Part shown: positions 8,774-18,289 of the stretch, one piece after another
Numbering within the stretch: position 1 is the first letter of the stretch
How the letters are laid out: each line of letters opens with the position of its first letter
Position numbers and translations under genes: made by a program
Assembly (NCBI GenBank): GCA_001600355.1
Contig: BCJU01000003.1
Coordinates: forward strand, 2,670,519-2,734,518
Length of the DNA stretch: 64,000 nt
Source of the DNA: Meira nashicola
Taxonomy: Eukaryota > Basidiomycota > Exobasidiomycetes > Exobasidiales > Brachybasidiaceae
Direction of reading: 5' to 3'
Notes under the pieces: generated by a model
Told to the model about the DNA's origin: nothing
The model's database searches: none
What the model saw: only the letters and a program-made list of their open reading frames with translations

Positions 8774-10435
8774 TCATGATTTCTCAAGAGTTGTTTGGAC
8801 ATACTTTGTCTCTTCTGCATGAATTGTGCTAACCTCTGTTGTTTTAAACTTCCTTGCAGGTACACCTTGAGCAAAGAGGACGTCCAATTCTTCGTAACTA
8901 CGACCTTTAAGTTCTGGCAATCGGAAATATGCCCAAACGAAAGTGATCAATGCTGTGCTACCCCAAAAAAAGCCAGTATATCCACGAAGATTCCAAGCAG
9001 TTGGATTCATAAAGTATGGTTGCAAAACTTGAGAAATTACCGAAACGATATAATATGCATTTCTAGCAATACAAACGGTCTTTTGACGTAATCGTGTTGA
9101 ACCAACTTCAGCTGGAATTGACCATCCTAATTGACCCATTGAAAGTTGATAACCAAACGTCCAAACTAAAGTCAAAATTGCTTGAGAAAGTCCAACACGA
9201 TCGTTATCCGTTTGAGTGTTCAAGATACCAATGATGAATAGAACACAAGTGCAGAATCCCATACCGGTCAAATAAATTCTTCTTCTACCAAAGTAAGGCA
9301 TTACGAAAAACCAACTGCAAAACGCACCAAACAACGCCATACCAGTACCACCAACGTTGAGCTTATAAGTTTGATTACTTGTTAAGCCTACTTGCTGAAA
9401 GAAATACGTCGAGTTATATGCGAACGAGCTACCTCCAAGCACCTGACCTGCAAAACAGACACAGGCAATCTCAGTTCGTCTCGCTTCGAATCCCTTGAAG
9501 CAGTCACGGTAAGATGTTCCAATTTGCATCTCTTCTTCTAACGCGTTCGTCTTTGTAATTGCCGCTAATGTATCCTGAATTTGAACTTCAGTTGTATTTT
9601 TACCGTACAATCGTTTCAGTGTTTGCTTTGCTTCTTCTGGTCTTCCTTGTCTTACTAAATGCCATGGAGATTCGGGTGCAAAACATAACAATGGAATCAA
9701 AAACGCCGGCCAAACCCATTGAAGTGCAAATGGAATACGATAAGCCCATTCACTTTCAAATCCAACCAAGCCAGCAAGTACACCTGAAGCGATCAATTGA
9801 CCGATAATAAAACACATATTTGTCCATGAAGTCATATAAACACGTAAATTAAGAGGAAGAACTTCAGATGCGTATGCTGGTGCAGTCGTTGCAAAGACAC
9901 CCCAAGTTAAACCGCTCAATAATTGACCGATCAAGAGCATTACGACAGATTGAGCGAAAAATGTGATAAAGATCAAGCATGATAAAACAGCCAAAGCTGT
10001 AATCAAGACACGCTTATGACCAAATTTAGTGGAAAGGTAACCGTTTAACAGTGTACCAAAGAAAGCACCAACTCCAGAACCGTTATTTAGACCTGCTTGC
10101 CATGCTGGTGTGAGTTGGTAGCCAGCTTCTTCACTGACAAAGTTACCGTACCGTCTAGCGAATTCGGGAAAGGCGAAAAAGTTGCCGAGTAAATTTAAAT
10201 CGTAACCTTCCATGATGACACACATAGAAACGGTGAAACACCAAAATAATCCCCATCTGCAAGCTTTCGCAGATTGCCAGATTGTCTGTTCTACTTCCTT
10301 CTTTGCATTTTCTTCAGCTGCCACTTCCATTTGGGTAACGGTCATGTCTAATACAGGAGTTATCTCTGTATCATACGTGGTCACCTTCTCTGAAGAGACT
10401 TTGGTCGAGTCATCTTTTTCTTTGATGTTGTTCAT
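8774..10435 (-). CDS. MFS sugar:H+ symporter, alpha-glucoside (maltose) permease type
   Basis: 553 residues with about 12 hydrophobic spans, starting after a roughly 50-residue cytosolic N-terminus. Sugar-porter marks: the loop motif after TM2 (GYLSTKFGHKRVL), PESPWHLVRQGRPEEAKQTLKRLYGK in the central loop, YFGRRRIYLTGM after TM8, and LPELKGRSYEELDVLF near the C-terminus in the PETKG position. The central-loop form and overall pattern are those of fungal MAL/AGT1-type permeases, which import maltose, trehalose, melezitose or related alpha-glucosides with a proton. It is read away from an alpha-galactosidase gene 947 bp off, which suggests uptake of raffinose/melibiose-type oligosaccharides. 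The exact substrate is inferred. ATG 10435 is the first in frame. Confidence 0.88.
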   Translation of the reverse strand: MNNIKEKDDSTKVSSEKVTTYDTEITPVLDMTVTQMEVAAEENAKKEVEQTIWQSAKACRWGLFWCFTVSMCVIMEGYDLNLLGNFFAFPEFARRYGNFVSEEAGYQLTPAWQAGLNNGSGVGAFFGTLLNGYLSTKFGHKRVLITALAVLSCLIFITFFAQSVVMLLIGQLLSGLTWGVFATTAPAYASEVLPLNLRVYMTSWTNMCFIIGQLIASGVLAGLVGFESEWAYRIPFALQWVWPAFLIPLLCFAPESPWHLVRQGRPEEAKQTLKRLYGKNTTEVQIQDTLAAITKTNALEEEMQIGTSYRDCFKGFEARRTEIACVCFAGQVLGGSSFAYNSTYFFQQVGLTSNQTYKLNVGGTGMALFGAFCSWFFVMPYFGRRRIYLTGMGFCTCVLFIIGILNTQTDNDRVGLSQAILTLVWTFGYQLSMGQLGWSIPAEVGSTRLRQKTVCIARNAYYIVSVISQVLQPYFMNPTAWNLRGYTGFFWGSTALITFVWAYFRLPELKGRSYEELDVLFAQGVPARKFKTTEVSTIHAEETKYVQTTLEKS

Positions 10436-10782
10436 GATGGTAAAGATGGGCGGATAAAACAGGTAAAGGAAGGATGGATAGGCAGGGAAGGTGGGGATTG
10501 ATGATGAATAAATGGATCGTTGTATACCTTTTTATATCTTTTCTCAATCACGTTCCTGTTCTTGTCAGATTACCTTTTTCGAAAAGACTAATTCTGCATC
10601 ATCTCCGCACTTTCCCCACAATAATATATATCTCCCCCACGCTATGGTCAACATTCGGCAGAACTTTTATCTTCCACGGAAAGGCGGGAATGAGAATCGT
10701 TATAAAGAGGCTGTGTGATGCTAGTATGAGAATGAAGTACATACCATCCGTTCGGAGTCAATTCGGTACGGTGATTTTCTTG

Positions 10783-10965
10783 GCCGAAAAATAGAATTCT
10801 GTTCCCTGCATAAAATCAGTTGGTTCTGTTCTATATATTGTTGAATTGATAGCAATAAGCAGAATAAGTAGTTTTCCTTGGCATTCGGGGGAATTCAAAA
10901 CGAATTCGAACCAAAAATAGTACGCTAACCAAACATGCCGAAAAAGCCGAATTCTTATTTTCGGC
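10783..10965. repeat. Imperfect inverted repeat in the sugar-gene promoter
   Basis: Arms gccgaaaaatagaattc (10783-10799) and gaattcttattttcggc (10949-10965) are reverse complements at 15 of 17 positions. They enclose about 150 bp that also holds one TTAGCGTR copy and extra CCGAA/GAATTC words. It could be a paired binding site or a tiny non-autonomous element; no target-site duplication was identified. Confidence 0.45.
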
Positions 10966-11156
10966 ACACAACCACGAAAATCAATTTTGACAATCAAATT
11001 TTAGCGTATTTTACCCCAATCATTCTTTGTGTGGGGAGCATAAGTTTTAGCGTGTTTTGATTAAATAATATGTGTTCCTGCGATTCTTTATAGTATAGGA
11101 ATATGTTTTCTCGGTCAATCTTCGGTAAAATTATTACGCTAAAAATAAATAAGCAA

Positions 11157-11183
11157 TTCTTCTTCTTCTTCTTCTTCTTCTTC
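11157..11183. repeat. (TTC)9 microsatellite
   Basis: Nine perfect TTC units about 200 bp upstream of the alpha-galactosidase ATG, followed by TCCTCTTGG. A pyrimidine tract in this position may sit in the 5' UTR or core promoter. Length polymorphism between strains is likely. Confidence 0.9.
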
Positions 11184-11382
11184 CTCTTGGTAATAAGGTC
11201 ATTTGATCATATTTTTGTTTTTATCGTACCTGATTTGAACAGTAACGCGTATCATTCTCTTCCGCGGATTCATCCGATTCATATTCAAGCACGTTCCTTC
11301 CACGGATCCGAACAAGAATATAAATTACAAGGTTTAAGTTCAAGCTTTGTTCTTTTAATACCATCATCCTATCATTGCAACA

Positions 11383-13533
11383 ATGACAAAAACTTATCAT
11401 ATCCATAACGGAGGCGTAAGTGTGGTTATAGATGGAAAGGCGTTTGGACTTCCAAGTATTGTTTATTGGGGATCTGAATTAGGCAAGAATGTCGAGGAAG
11501 AAGTTCTTGAAAGTATGGCAAGAGCTGCAAAGCCAGAAGGTGTTAGTGGTGGATTAAATATTTCACCTCGTTTGACTATTTTACCACAACAATCACATGG
11601 ATGGCAAGGTACGCCTGGCGTTTCACTCTTTCGACCAAAATCGGGAGAATTTTCGTTTAAGTTGGATTTAGAGTCTATCGAAAAGGTTGATGAAAATAGG
11701 ATTATTATCAAAGGTGCAGATAAGAAAGGCGGTATAGAATTTGAGTTGGCGTTAAAATTAACACAATCTGGCTTACTAAGTCAAAAAGTTAGTATAACAA
11801 ACATAGAAGGACAAAATGAATTACAAGTGAATAATGTTTATCTTTCATTTCCAATTCCAAACAAACAAACTGAATTACTCGATACAACAGGTCGTCATCT
11901 TCGTGAAAGGCATCCACAACGTCATAAATTCACAATTGGTAGATATATAAGAGAATCACGTAGAGGAAGACCAGGTGCAGATGCAACTTTACTCTTAGCT
12001 GCAGGTTTACCTAACTTTGGATTCGAATCAGGTTCTGCTCATGCTGTTCATCTTGCTTGGAGTGGAAATTATACGATTGCAGCTGAAAGAGGTCCAAATT
12101 ATGCTCCTTTTATTCAAACAGGAGAATTATTCGAACCAGGAGAGATTATTTTAAAGCCAGGTTCAACATATCAATCACCTGAAGCATTTGGTTCTTATGG
12201 TGAAGGATTAAATCAACTATCACATAGATTTCATGATTATTTACGTCAAAGATCCTTCCATCCTACCTTACCAAGACCAGTCACAATCAATACATGGGAA
12301 GCTGTTTATTTCGATATGCGTTTAGATAGACTTAAAGCTATTGCAGATGCAGCAGCAGAAGTAGGAGCTGAACGTTTTGTTCTGGATGATGGATGGTTTA
12401 AAGGAAGACGTGATGATACGGCAGGTTTAGGAGATTGGTTTGTTGATAAAGATATTTGGCCAAAAGGATTACAGCCTTTATGGGATCATGTTGATAAGCT
12501 TGGCTTACAATGTGGTATTTGGGTTGAACCTGAAATGATTAACCTTAATTCTGATTTAGCAAGAAAGCATCCTCAATGGATCTTACGTCCAAATAAAGAT
12601 CGATTACCCCAAGAAGGTCGTCAACAACAAGTACTTGATATTTCAAATCCAGATGCATTCAAGTGCATTTTCACTTGTTTGGATAACATCTTGACTGAAT
12701 ATCCTTTAATCAAATATTTTAAATGGGATCATAATAGAGATTTATTGGAAGCTGGAAATATTTATGGTCGTGCAGCAATTCATGATAACGTGATTGCTTT
12801 ATACGACCTTTTAGCAAAACTTAAACAAAAACATCCAGGTTTGGAAATCGAAAGTTGCGCTTCTGGTGGCGCAAGAGTTGATTTAGGAATTTTACAACAT
12901 ACAGATCGTATTTGGACAAGTGATTGTACCGATCCATTAGAACGCTTAACGATTCAAAAGTATACGAATCTATTAGTTCCAAATGAATTAATAGGTGCTC
13001 ATGTTGGTGCAGAAAGAAGTCATACTACCGGAAGAACAAACGGGTTACATTTACGAGCAGGTCATACTTTATTCTCACATATGGGAATCGAATGGGATAT
13101 TAGTAAAATTGAAAAAGAAGAATTACAAGAATTAAAGAAATGGATAAAATTACACAAAATATGGAGAGATGTTATTCATACGGGTAAAAGTGTTTATGCA
13201 GACTTAGAAGAAGAAAGTGGTGGTGATTTAAGAGGAGTTATTTCAATCGATCAATCACGAGCAATTTTCACATACACACAAATTAAAACTTCTCAATTTT
13301 ACCCTGTTGCTCCTATCACCTTTCCAGGCCTACAAGAGGATACTTTATACAAGCTTACATTGGTACAAGATCCATCAACAGACAAACAACAATTCGTTGG
13401 ACAATCTCCTTTGGCTTGGACGGAAGTTGGAAAAGATTGCATCCTTTCAGGTAAAGCGTTGAATAAAGTTGGCGTTCAAATCCCAACACTTTTACCGGAA
13501 ACATTGATTGTTTTCGAAGTAGAAAAAGTATGA
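11383..13533 (+). CDS. Alpha-galactosidase, glycoside hydrolase family 36, intracellular
   Basis: 716 residues, standard for GH36. Order: beta-sandwich N-domain (1-300), TIM barrel (about 300-620), C-terminal sheet. Catalytic marks: RFVLDDGWF (332-339), GIWVEPEMIN (378-387), the nucleophile Asp449 in KWDHNR, ESCASGGARVD (490-500) and the acid/base Asp in WTSDCTDPLER (about 514). The enzyme removes terminal alpha-1,6-galactose from melibiose, raffinose and stachyose. There is no signal peptide, so the sugar must be imported first, which fits the divergent MFS permease next door. The sequence is closer in layout to the bacterial-like tetrameric GH36 group than to secreted GH27 fungal enzymes. 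ATG 11383 is the first in frame. No intron. Confidence 0.93.
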   Translation: MTKTYHIHNGGVSVVIDGKAFGLPSIVYWGSELGKNVEEEVLESMARAAKPEGVSGGLNISPRLTILPQQSHGWQGTPGVSLFRPKSGEFSFKLDLESIEKVDENRIIIKGADKKGGIEFELALKLTQSGLLSQKVSITNIEGQNELQVNNVYLSFPIPNKQTELLDTTGRHLRERHPQRHKFTIGRYIRESRRGRPGADATLLLAAGLPNFGFESGSAHAVHLAWSGNYTIAAERGPNYAPFIQTGELFEPGEIILKPGSTYQSPEAFGSYGEGLNQLSHRFHDYLRQRSFHPTLPRPVTINTWEAVYFDMRLDRLKAIADAAAEVGAERFVLDDGWFKGRRDDTAGLGDWFVDKDIWPKGLQPLWDHVDKLGLQCGIWVEPEMINLNSDLARKHPQWILRPNKDRLPQEGRQQQVLDISNPDAFKCIFTCLDNILTEYPLIKYFKWDHNRDLLEAGNIYGRAAIHDNVIALYDLLAKLKQKHPGLEIESCASGGARVDLGILQHTDRIWTSDCTDPLERLTIQKYTNLLVPNELIGAHVGAERSHTTGRTNGLHLRAGHTLFSHMGIEWDISKIEKEELQELKKWIKLHKIWRDVIHTGKSVYADLEEESGGDLRGVISIDQSRAIFTYTQIKTSQFYPVAPITFPGLQEDTLYKLTLVQDPSTDKQQFVGQSPLAWTEVGKDCILSGKALNKVGVQIPTLLPETLIVFEVEKV

Positions 13534-13583
13534 AGAAGAGAAAGAAAGATTGTATTCCTGACTAAGATTGCTGTGCCGCCAAA

Positions 13584-14939
13584 TTACACATTTTCAAAAT
13601 TCTCACAGCTGAAGCGACCTGTAATGTCATGAATATAAGTATGCACTTGACCATCGATTTTACCTCCACCGAGAGAGTGAAATTGTTCCAAATGTTGTTT
13701 GATCCAACGAAAGTTACGATTACTGATTCTATGACAATAAATCATACGAGAGAAACGAATATTTGTTGAAAATGGAAATGATTCTCGAATTAATAAAAAT
13801 TTGACAAGATCATCACCATTATCGTTTGCTAAACCATAAATGTCCAAAATACGAAGCCAAACATGTGATAAAGATTTAACAGCTGTTTGCAAAAATGGTG
13901 AAGCGTATTTGTTTGTTGAATTCTTTTTTGGAAATTTGAAAAAGTATGTCTTTGCAGGTGAGAAGCCTAAAGTTAAACGATTAAGCTTGAAGTTCAATTT
14001 CATAGCTTCAAGATAGAGCAAGCTCTCAGCAGTAAAGACATCGAGATGGAGAGATTTGATTCGATTATCACATAAGCTTTCCAAAACGTATGCCGGTGTT
14101 GAATTGAGGATTGCTACGTGATCGATTGCGGGTAAAGACAATGAATAACGCCAATCACCGCATGTACGTCCATCCGGACTGAGTTCCTTGCTTGTTTTGC
14201 TATCAACGTTTTCCCATTCTGATTCTTCATCGTAAATGTCTAAATTCAATTCGTATAATTTAGGAAAATAGATATTCTTGCATGGTTTGGTTTTGTAGGG
14301 ATATGAATCTGCACCTTCGAATGGAAGATCACTTTGACATTGAATTCTAGCATTTACAAGAGTATTTCTTGCCATTTTTAAAATTTGCCATGCTTTTTCT
14401 TCACATACTCGATCCCCCTTTTTATCGTAACAAAGTTCAATATAAGTTGCTTTGGATAAGATGACAGAGAGAACTTCTTCTGGTAAAAATGAATCGAATT
14501 TGATTCCATGAATGTTAAAACCATCAAGTTTGCACTGATATAGAGGCCATTGAGTGAATGAATCAGACTTATAGCTCGCAATTGCAACATCAACAGTACA
14601 AACGATTCGCAGAATTGTCAAATGTGAACATTGAATGATTGCTTCACGTACTTGTTCTACCACATTTCGAATACGATCCAATGTGACGGACAAACTTTTA
14701 TGATTTGAATTACCCATTTGTTTTTTACCGATCACGATCCATAAATTTTTCACTTTGAGTTTTGTCAAAAGATCCAAAACTTTCTTCACATAATCGTCTT
14801 CAATTACGGAAAGAAAAACTGGTACGAAAAGTACTTCTTCTGCATCAAAATTCGTGTTTTCATCAAACGTAAGGATTTTTTCAATTTGCTTCAAAGGATC
14901 TTTTGCTATTTTTTCTCCAGAAAATTCTGACATCGACAT
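13584..14939 (-). CDS. LRR-like protein of the F-box family, member 4, without F-box
   Basis: 451 residues that start where the other members have just finished the F-box. Landmarks are recognisable but diverged: KVKNLWIVIG, CSHLTILRIV, QCKLDGFNIHG (LER replaced), ARNTLVNARIQC and the C-terminal RISNRNFRWIKQHLEQF block. I searched the DNA upstream on the same strand in all frames (to about 15250) and found no LPDE or LVCK-W motif, so the F-box is truly absent, not split off. Without it the protein cannot act as an ordinary SCF receptor; it may be a decoy, a ligand-binding remnant or a decaying copy. The frame is fully open. ATG 14939, alternatively 14933. Converges on the alpha-galactosidase gene with a 50-bp gap. 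Confidence 0.75.
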   Translation of the reverse strand: MSMSEFSGEKIAKDPLKQIEKILTFDENTNFDAEEVLFVPVFLSVIEDDYVKKVLDLLTKLKVKNLWIVIGKKQMGNSNHKSLSVTLDRIRNVVEQVREAIIQCSHLTILRIVCTVDVAIASYKSDSFTQWPLYQCKLDGFNIHGIKFDSFLPEEVLSVILSKATYIELCYDKKGDRVCEEKAWQILKMARNTLVNARIQCQSDLPFEGADSYPYKTKPCKNIYFPKLYELNLDIYDEESEWENVDSKTSKELSPDGRTCGDWRYSLSLPAIDHVAILNSTPAYVLESLCDNRIKSLHLDVFTAESLLYLEAMKLNFKLNRLTLGFSPAKTYFFKFPKKNSTNKYASPFLQTAVKSLSHVWLRILDIYGLANDNGDDLVKFLLIRESFPFSTNIRFSRMIYCHRISNRNFRWIKQHLEQFHSLGGGKIDGQVHTYIHDITGRFSCENFENV

Positions 14940-15872
14940 GATTTAGGTGTATGCTGAGATGGATTGTTAAGATGACGGTCAGAAGGAGAAAAAACAAAGT
15001 TGAAGAAGTCCATTCTGAGAATGACGCTATGAATGCTTGCATAAAAGAGGAAAAAAAGAGGGTGTCTTTTTGTCTCAAATTTACACACGTAGTAGTAATG
15101 CAAGCCAACCCTCCTTCCGAAACATTTCGCCCTGTTTTTTTTTACTCGGTCTTCCCATCATTGACTTTCCCTGTGCCAGACGCGCGGATATTTGTTGTTC
15201 GTCTTGCATTATTTGCAGAGACAATCTCATGGTGGTGATGTGCACATTCAATGATGGTTAAAAGGGGGAAGCAGAATACGCAAGCGAGAGTGGTTCAATG
15301 AAATGAATGCGCCCGCGCCCGCTTTTATTTCACAATTCAATTCCGACAAGCGTTCAAGCAAGAGGCATTTAGTCTATAGGGTTAAAGATTTTCTATGATC
15401 TACTTCTTTCGCTCTACTTCCACATTCGTTGCAGTCTGATTTCCAATATGGAAAAGCTTTCCAACTCTTCACTCCGCGGAAAAAGTTGAACGACAAATCA
15501 TAAACGGTCAAAAGCTTCCGAAGAGTTGAGGTACAAATTAATATTGACGGGAAAGAAAATCCGAATGAAAAATGGCTCCTATACGTTTCTGGAATTTGGC
15601 TCCTAAACGTAGACTACGTACGTCTCTGGAATTCGGTATTCCGTTACGCACGAGAGCGGATCCGTCATTAACAATGTTTGGCCGCATATTGAGTCCGTGT
15701 TTACTAATGGAATTCTGTAGAATTTATGACATAGAAATGTTAGAAGAAACACGGAAAGCCGGCTTGCTACAACCATCTTTACGGAACGTATTGCAAACAT
15801 ATTCATGTTGATAAACGTATAAAGAGACAACAAAAATTCCAAGATAATCTTTGCAATCTCCATCCATTCATA
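14940..15872. other. Intergenic stretch, no gene seen
   Basis: 933 bp between two outward-starting genes (member 4 on -, S9 protein on +), so it should contain both promoters. It includes a short local duplication near 15571-15640 (ggctcctatacgt / ggctcctaaacgt, each followed by a related ctctggaatt or tctggaattt word). Short ORFs on both strands show no recognisable protein. Confidence 0.5.
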
Positions 15873-18203
15873 ATGACAAAGATGTCCAAAATTACGTTTT
15901 ATACATTAGCCGCTGTTTTCTTCTTAATCAACCTTGCTCAAGCGCGCCCATCAACATCTCCACTGAATGTGAGAGAAACAACAGCGAATGCGCCAGGCTG
16001 GGATCCAAAAAAGACACCTTTTCCGAAAGTCCGTCGTGATAATACAAGTTTCACATTTCAATCTGCAAAAGAAGGTAAAGTGATCATTCAAGACCCGTAC
16101 AATTGGCTTGAGAAAGGACAAGGTAATGATGTCGATTCATTCAAAACGGAACAAACTTCTTTCACTGATGCTTATTTATCAAAATGTCCAAACTTTAAAC
16201 AAGATAAAGAAGCAATCGAAAAGGCAGCTAATTTCCCAACTGTAACTGTACCAAAAGGTCAAGGTCCGGTTAATGATTTAACTTATGTATACAAAGTGTC
16301 TGTTCCGGATAAAGAACGTCCAATTTGGTATTTAGCAAAATATAAAGATATTCAATCTTCTAAACAAAATAATTATGCAACTTTTCCAGGAAATCCATTC
16401 TTTGATGAAAATTTGATCAGCAATGATGGTTCTAAATATATCAATGATATCAAACTTTCGCCAGATGGTAAAACTGCAGCGTACACATATGATGGAGGTG
16501 ATGGAAATTTGGAAATCTTTTTTCGTAAAACATCAACTCCGTTCTTAAGTGGTAATTCGGTTAATGATGACAAAACACGTCTTCGCGATCATATCGTCAA
16601 TCAAAATGGATTCTTTTGGGTCAACGATAGTTCAAGTATCATTTATTCACAAGGTGGCGATAAAGCTCAAATTCGCATTCATCAATTGGGAAAAGATCAA
16701 AAAGATGATGAAATCCTATTAGACTCTGATTCAGCCGATCCTTCAAGTTCTTATACAATCTCAAAAACACAAGACAATGCATGGATGATGGTTTATCATG
16801 GACAAGGAGGTGATGGACAACCTATCTATCTTGCTTCACTCACTCAACCTATCAAAGCACCTCTAAAATGGCTCTCGATTACGTTGGGCAACAATGGTTA
16901 TTTGGGTTATTATACAAATATTGGAAATGATTTCTACTTTTCAAGCAATGGAGATGGTGCAAACAATTACAAGATCGTTAGACTACATATCGATCCGAGT
17001 AAAGCTCGTACAGTGAAATCATTAAGTGAGCTAAAAGATGAAGTAAAACAAAAAGTTGTCATTCTAGAACATACAGGTATCTTGCAATCAGGTGTTGTAT
17101 TTGCAGATGGAACTTTGATGTCATACTATACCGAAGATGCAAAACACAACATTTATCTTTACGATCTCAAAACAGGTAAACTTTTGCAAAAGGTGATGGA
17201 GAATTCTGGTTTGTACGTTCAAGATCTTGATGCACCAGCTTTAGGAAATGAGGCATACTTTTTGACTTCCACCTTTAATAAGCCTTACGTGATCACTCGA
17301 TTCGCATTTGATGCAAATAAACAATTGCAAAGTGAAACAATTGTTGATATGAAAGTATCTGGTATAAATTTGGAAAATTTCACGGTAGAATTACACCAAG
17401 CTCCAAGCAAAGATGGCGTTCAAGTTCCATTCACGATCATGTACCCTAAAGGAACAAAATTTGATGGAACCAATCCTGCTTTACTCTATTTCTTTGGATT
17501 TTTTCAAACTGATTGGTATCCTTTCTATAGTCAATATTTCATTAGTTGGGTACAAAATTATCAAGGTATATTTGTTAACATTAACGCTCGTGGAGGATCA
17601 GATAAAGGTTATCAATGGGCAAAAGATGGTCAATTAGGAAATCATCAACGTACTTTTGATGATATTTTAGCAGTCGCAGACTATCTTGTACAAAATAAGA
17701 TGGCGCAAAAAGGAAAAGTTGCTTTATATGCAGGAGGAGCTGGTGGTACAGGAGCAATGGTTGTTGCCAATCAAGCGCCAGAAGGTTTGCTTGGAGCTGT
17801 TATTGCGGATAGAAGCGGTTTTGACTTATTGCGTTTTGACAAGATTAATGAAAATGATAAAGCCCTCTACAGCGAAATTGGTAACCCGAACGTTCCAGAA
17901 CAATTTGATTGGTTACGTGCCTATAGTCCATTACACAACGTAAACAGCAACAAAACCTATCCATTTGTCTTTATTTCTCCTGCTGGACGTTTAGGTTCTG
18001 CTACTCCTCCACAGCATTCTTACAAAATGATTTCTGAACTTCAATACCGTTTTAAAAATAATCCCAACCCATTATTGATGTACATCATCAAAGATGCCGC
18101 TCAAACCAACGAATTTACCAGAAAAGATACGATCACTACGCTGGAAGCCTACAAGCAATGCGTTGCAGGATATGGAATGGGCTTGAAGCGTATTAATGCT
18201 TAG
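15873..18203 (+). CDS. Secreted prolyl-oligopeptidase-like protein (S9A fold) lacking the catalytic triad
   Basis: 776 residues. A signal peptide (about 1-25, hydrophobic core FYTLAAVFFLINLAQA) is followed by the S9A N-terminal DPYNWLE motif (74-80), a beta-propeller (about 130-490) and an alpha/beta-hydrolase domain with NARGGSDKGY (571-580) and YSPLHNV (684-690) well conserved. The active site is not. The nucleophile elbow, normally GGSNGG, reads GGAGGTG (621-627) with no Ser. The Asp loop reads SPAGRLGSATPP (702-713) with no Asp. The His loop, normally AGHG, reads DAAQTNEF (741-748) with no His. The long intact ORF argues for a maintained non-enzymatic role, perhaps peptide binding. Known for the family: cleavage after proline; not expected here. 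ATG 15873, or 15882. Confidence 0.85.
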   Translation: MTKMSKITFYTLAAVFFLINLAQARPSTSPLNVRETTANAPGWDPKKTPFPKVRRDNTSFTFQSAKEGKVIIQDPYNWLEKGQGNDVDSFKTEQTSFTDAYLSKCPNFKQDKEAIEKAANFPTVTVPKGQGPVNDLTYVYKVSVPDKERPIWYLAKYKDIQSSKQNNYATFPGNPFFDENLISNDGSKYINDIKLSPDGKTAAYTYDGGDGNLEIFFRKTSTPFLSGNSVNDDKTRLRDHIVNQNGFFWVNDSSSIIYSQGGDKAQIRIHQLGKDQKDDEILLDSDSADPSSSYTISKTQDNAWMMVYHGQGGDGQPIYLASLTQPIKAPLKWLSITLGNNGYLGYYTNIGNDFYFSSNGDGANNYKIVRLHIDPSKARTVKSLSELKDEVKQKVVILEHTGILQSGVVFADGTLMSYYTEDAKHNIYLYDLKTGKLLQKVMENSGLYVQDLDAPALGNEAYFLTSTFNKPYVITRFAFDANKQLQSETIVDMKVSGINLENFTVELHQAPSKDGVQVPFTIMYPKGTKFDGTNPALLYFFGFFQTDWYPFYSQYFISWVQNYQGIFVNINARGGSDKGYQWAKDGQLGNHQRTFDDILAVADYLVQNKMAQKGKVALYAGGAGGTGAMVVANQAPEGLLGAVIADRSGFDLLRFDKINENDKALYSEIGNPNVPEQFDWLRAYSPLHNVNSNKTYPFVFISPAGRLGSATPPQHSYKMISELQYRFKNNPNPLLMYIIKDAAQTNEFTRKDTITTLEAYKQCVAGYGMGLKRINA

Positions 18204-18289
18204 CTGATCTATGTATTTACAGTCTTTTCAGTTCGATGAACATTGTTTTATTCTTCTTTGGTAAGAGGTATCCTGTGCCAATTCATTTA

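Larger units (their letters stand above)
10436..11382. promoter_or_regulatory. Shared divergent promoter of permease and alpha-galactosidase genes
   Basis: 947 bp between two outward-starting genes of one likely pathway. Four copies of the octamer TTAGCGTR lie within 220 bp: 10921-10928 (reverse, TACGCTAA), 11001-11008 (TTAGCGTA), 11047-11054 (TTAGCGTG) and 11135-11142 (reverse). Three of them extend to TTTTAGCGTR. Such clustering between divergent genes fits binding sites for a pathway activator. A 17-bp imperfect inverted repeat (10783/10949) and a TTC tract are also here. No ORF is convincing. Confidence 0.55.
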
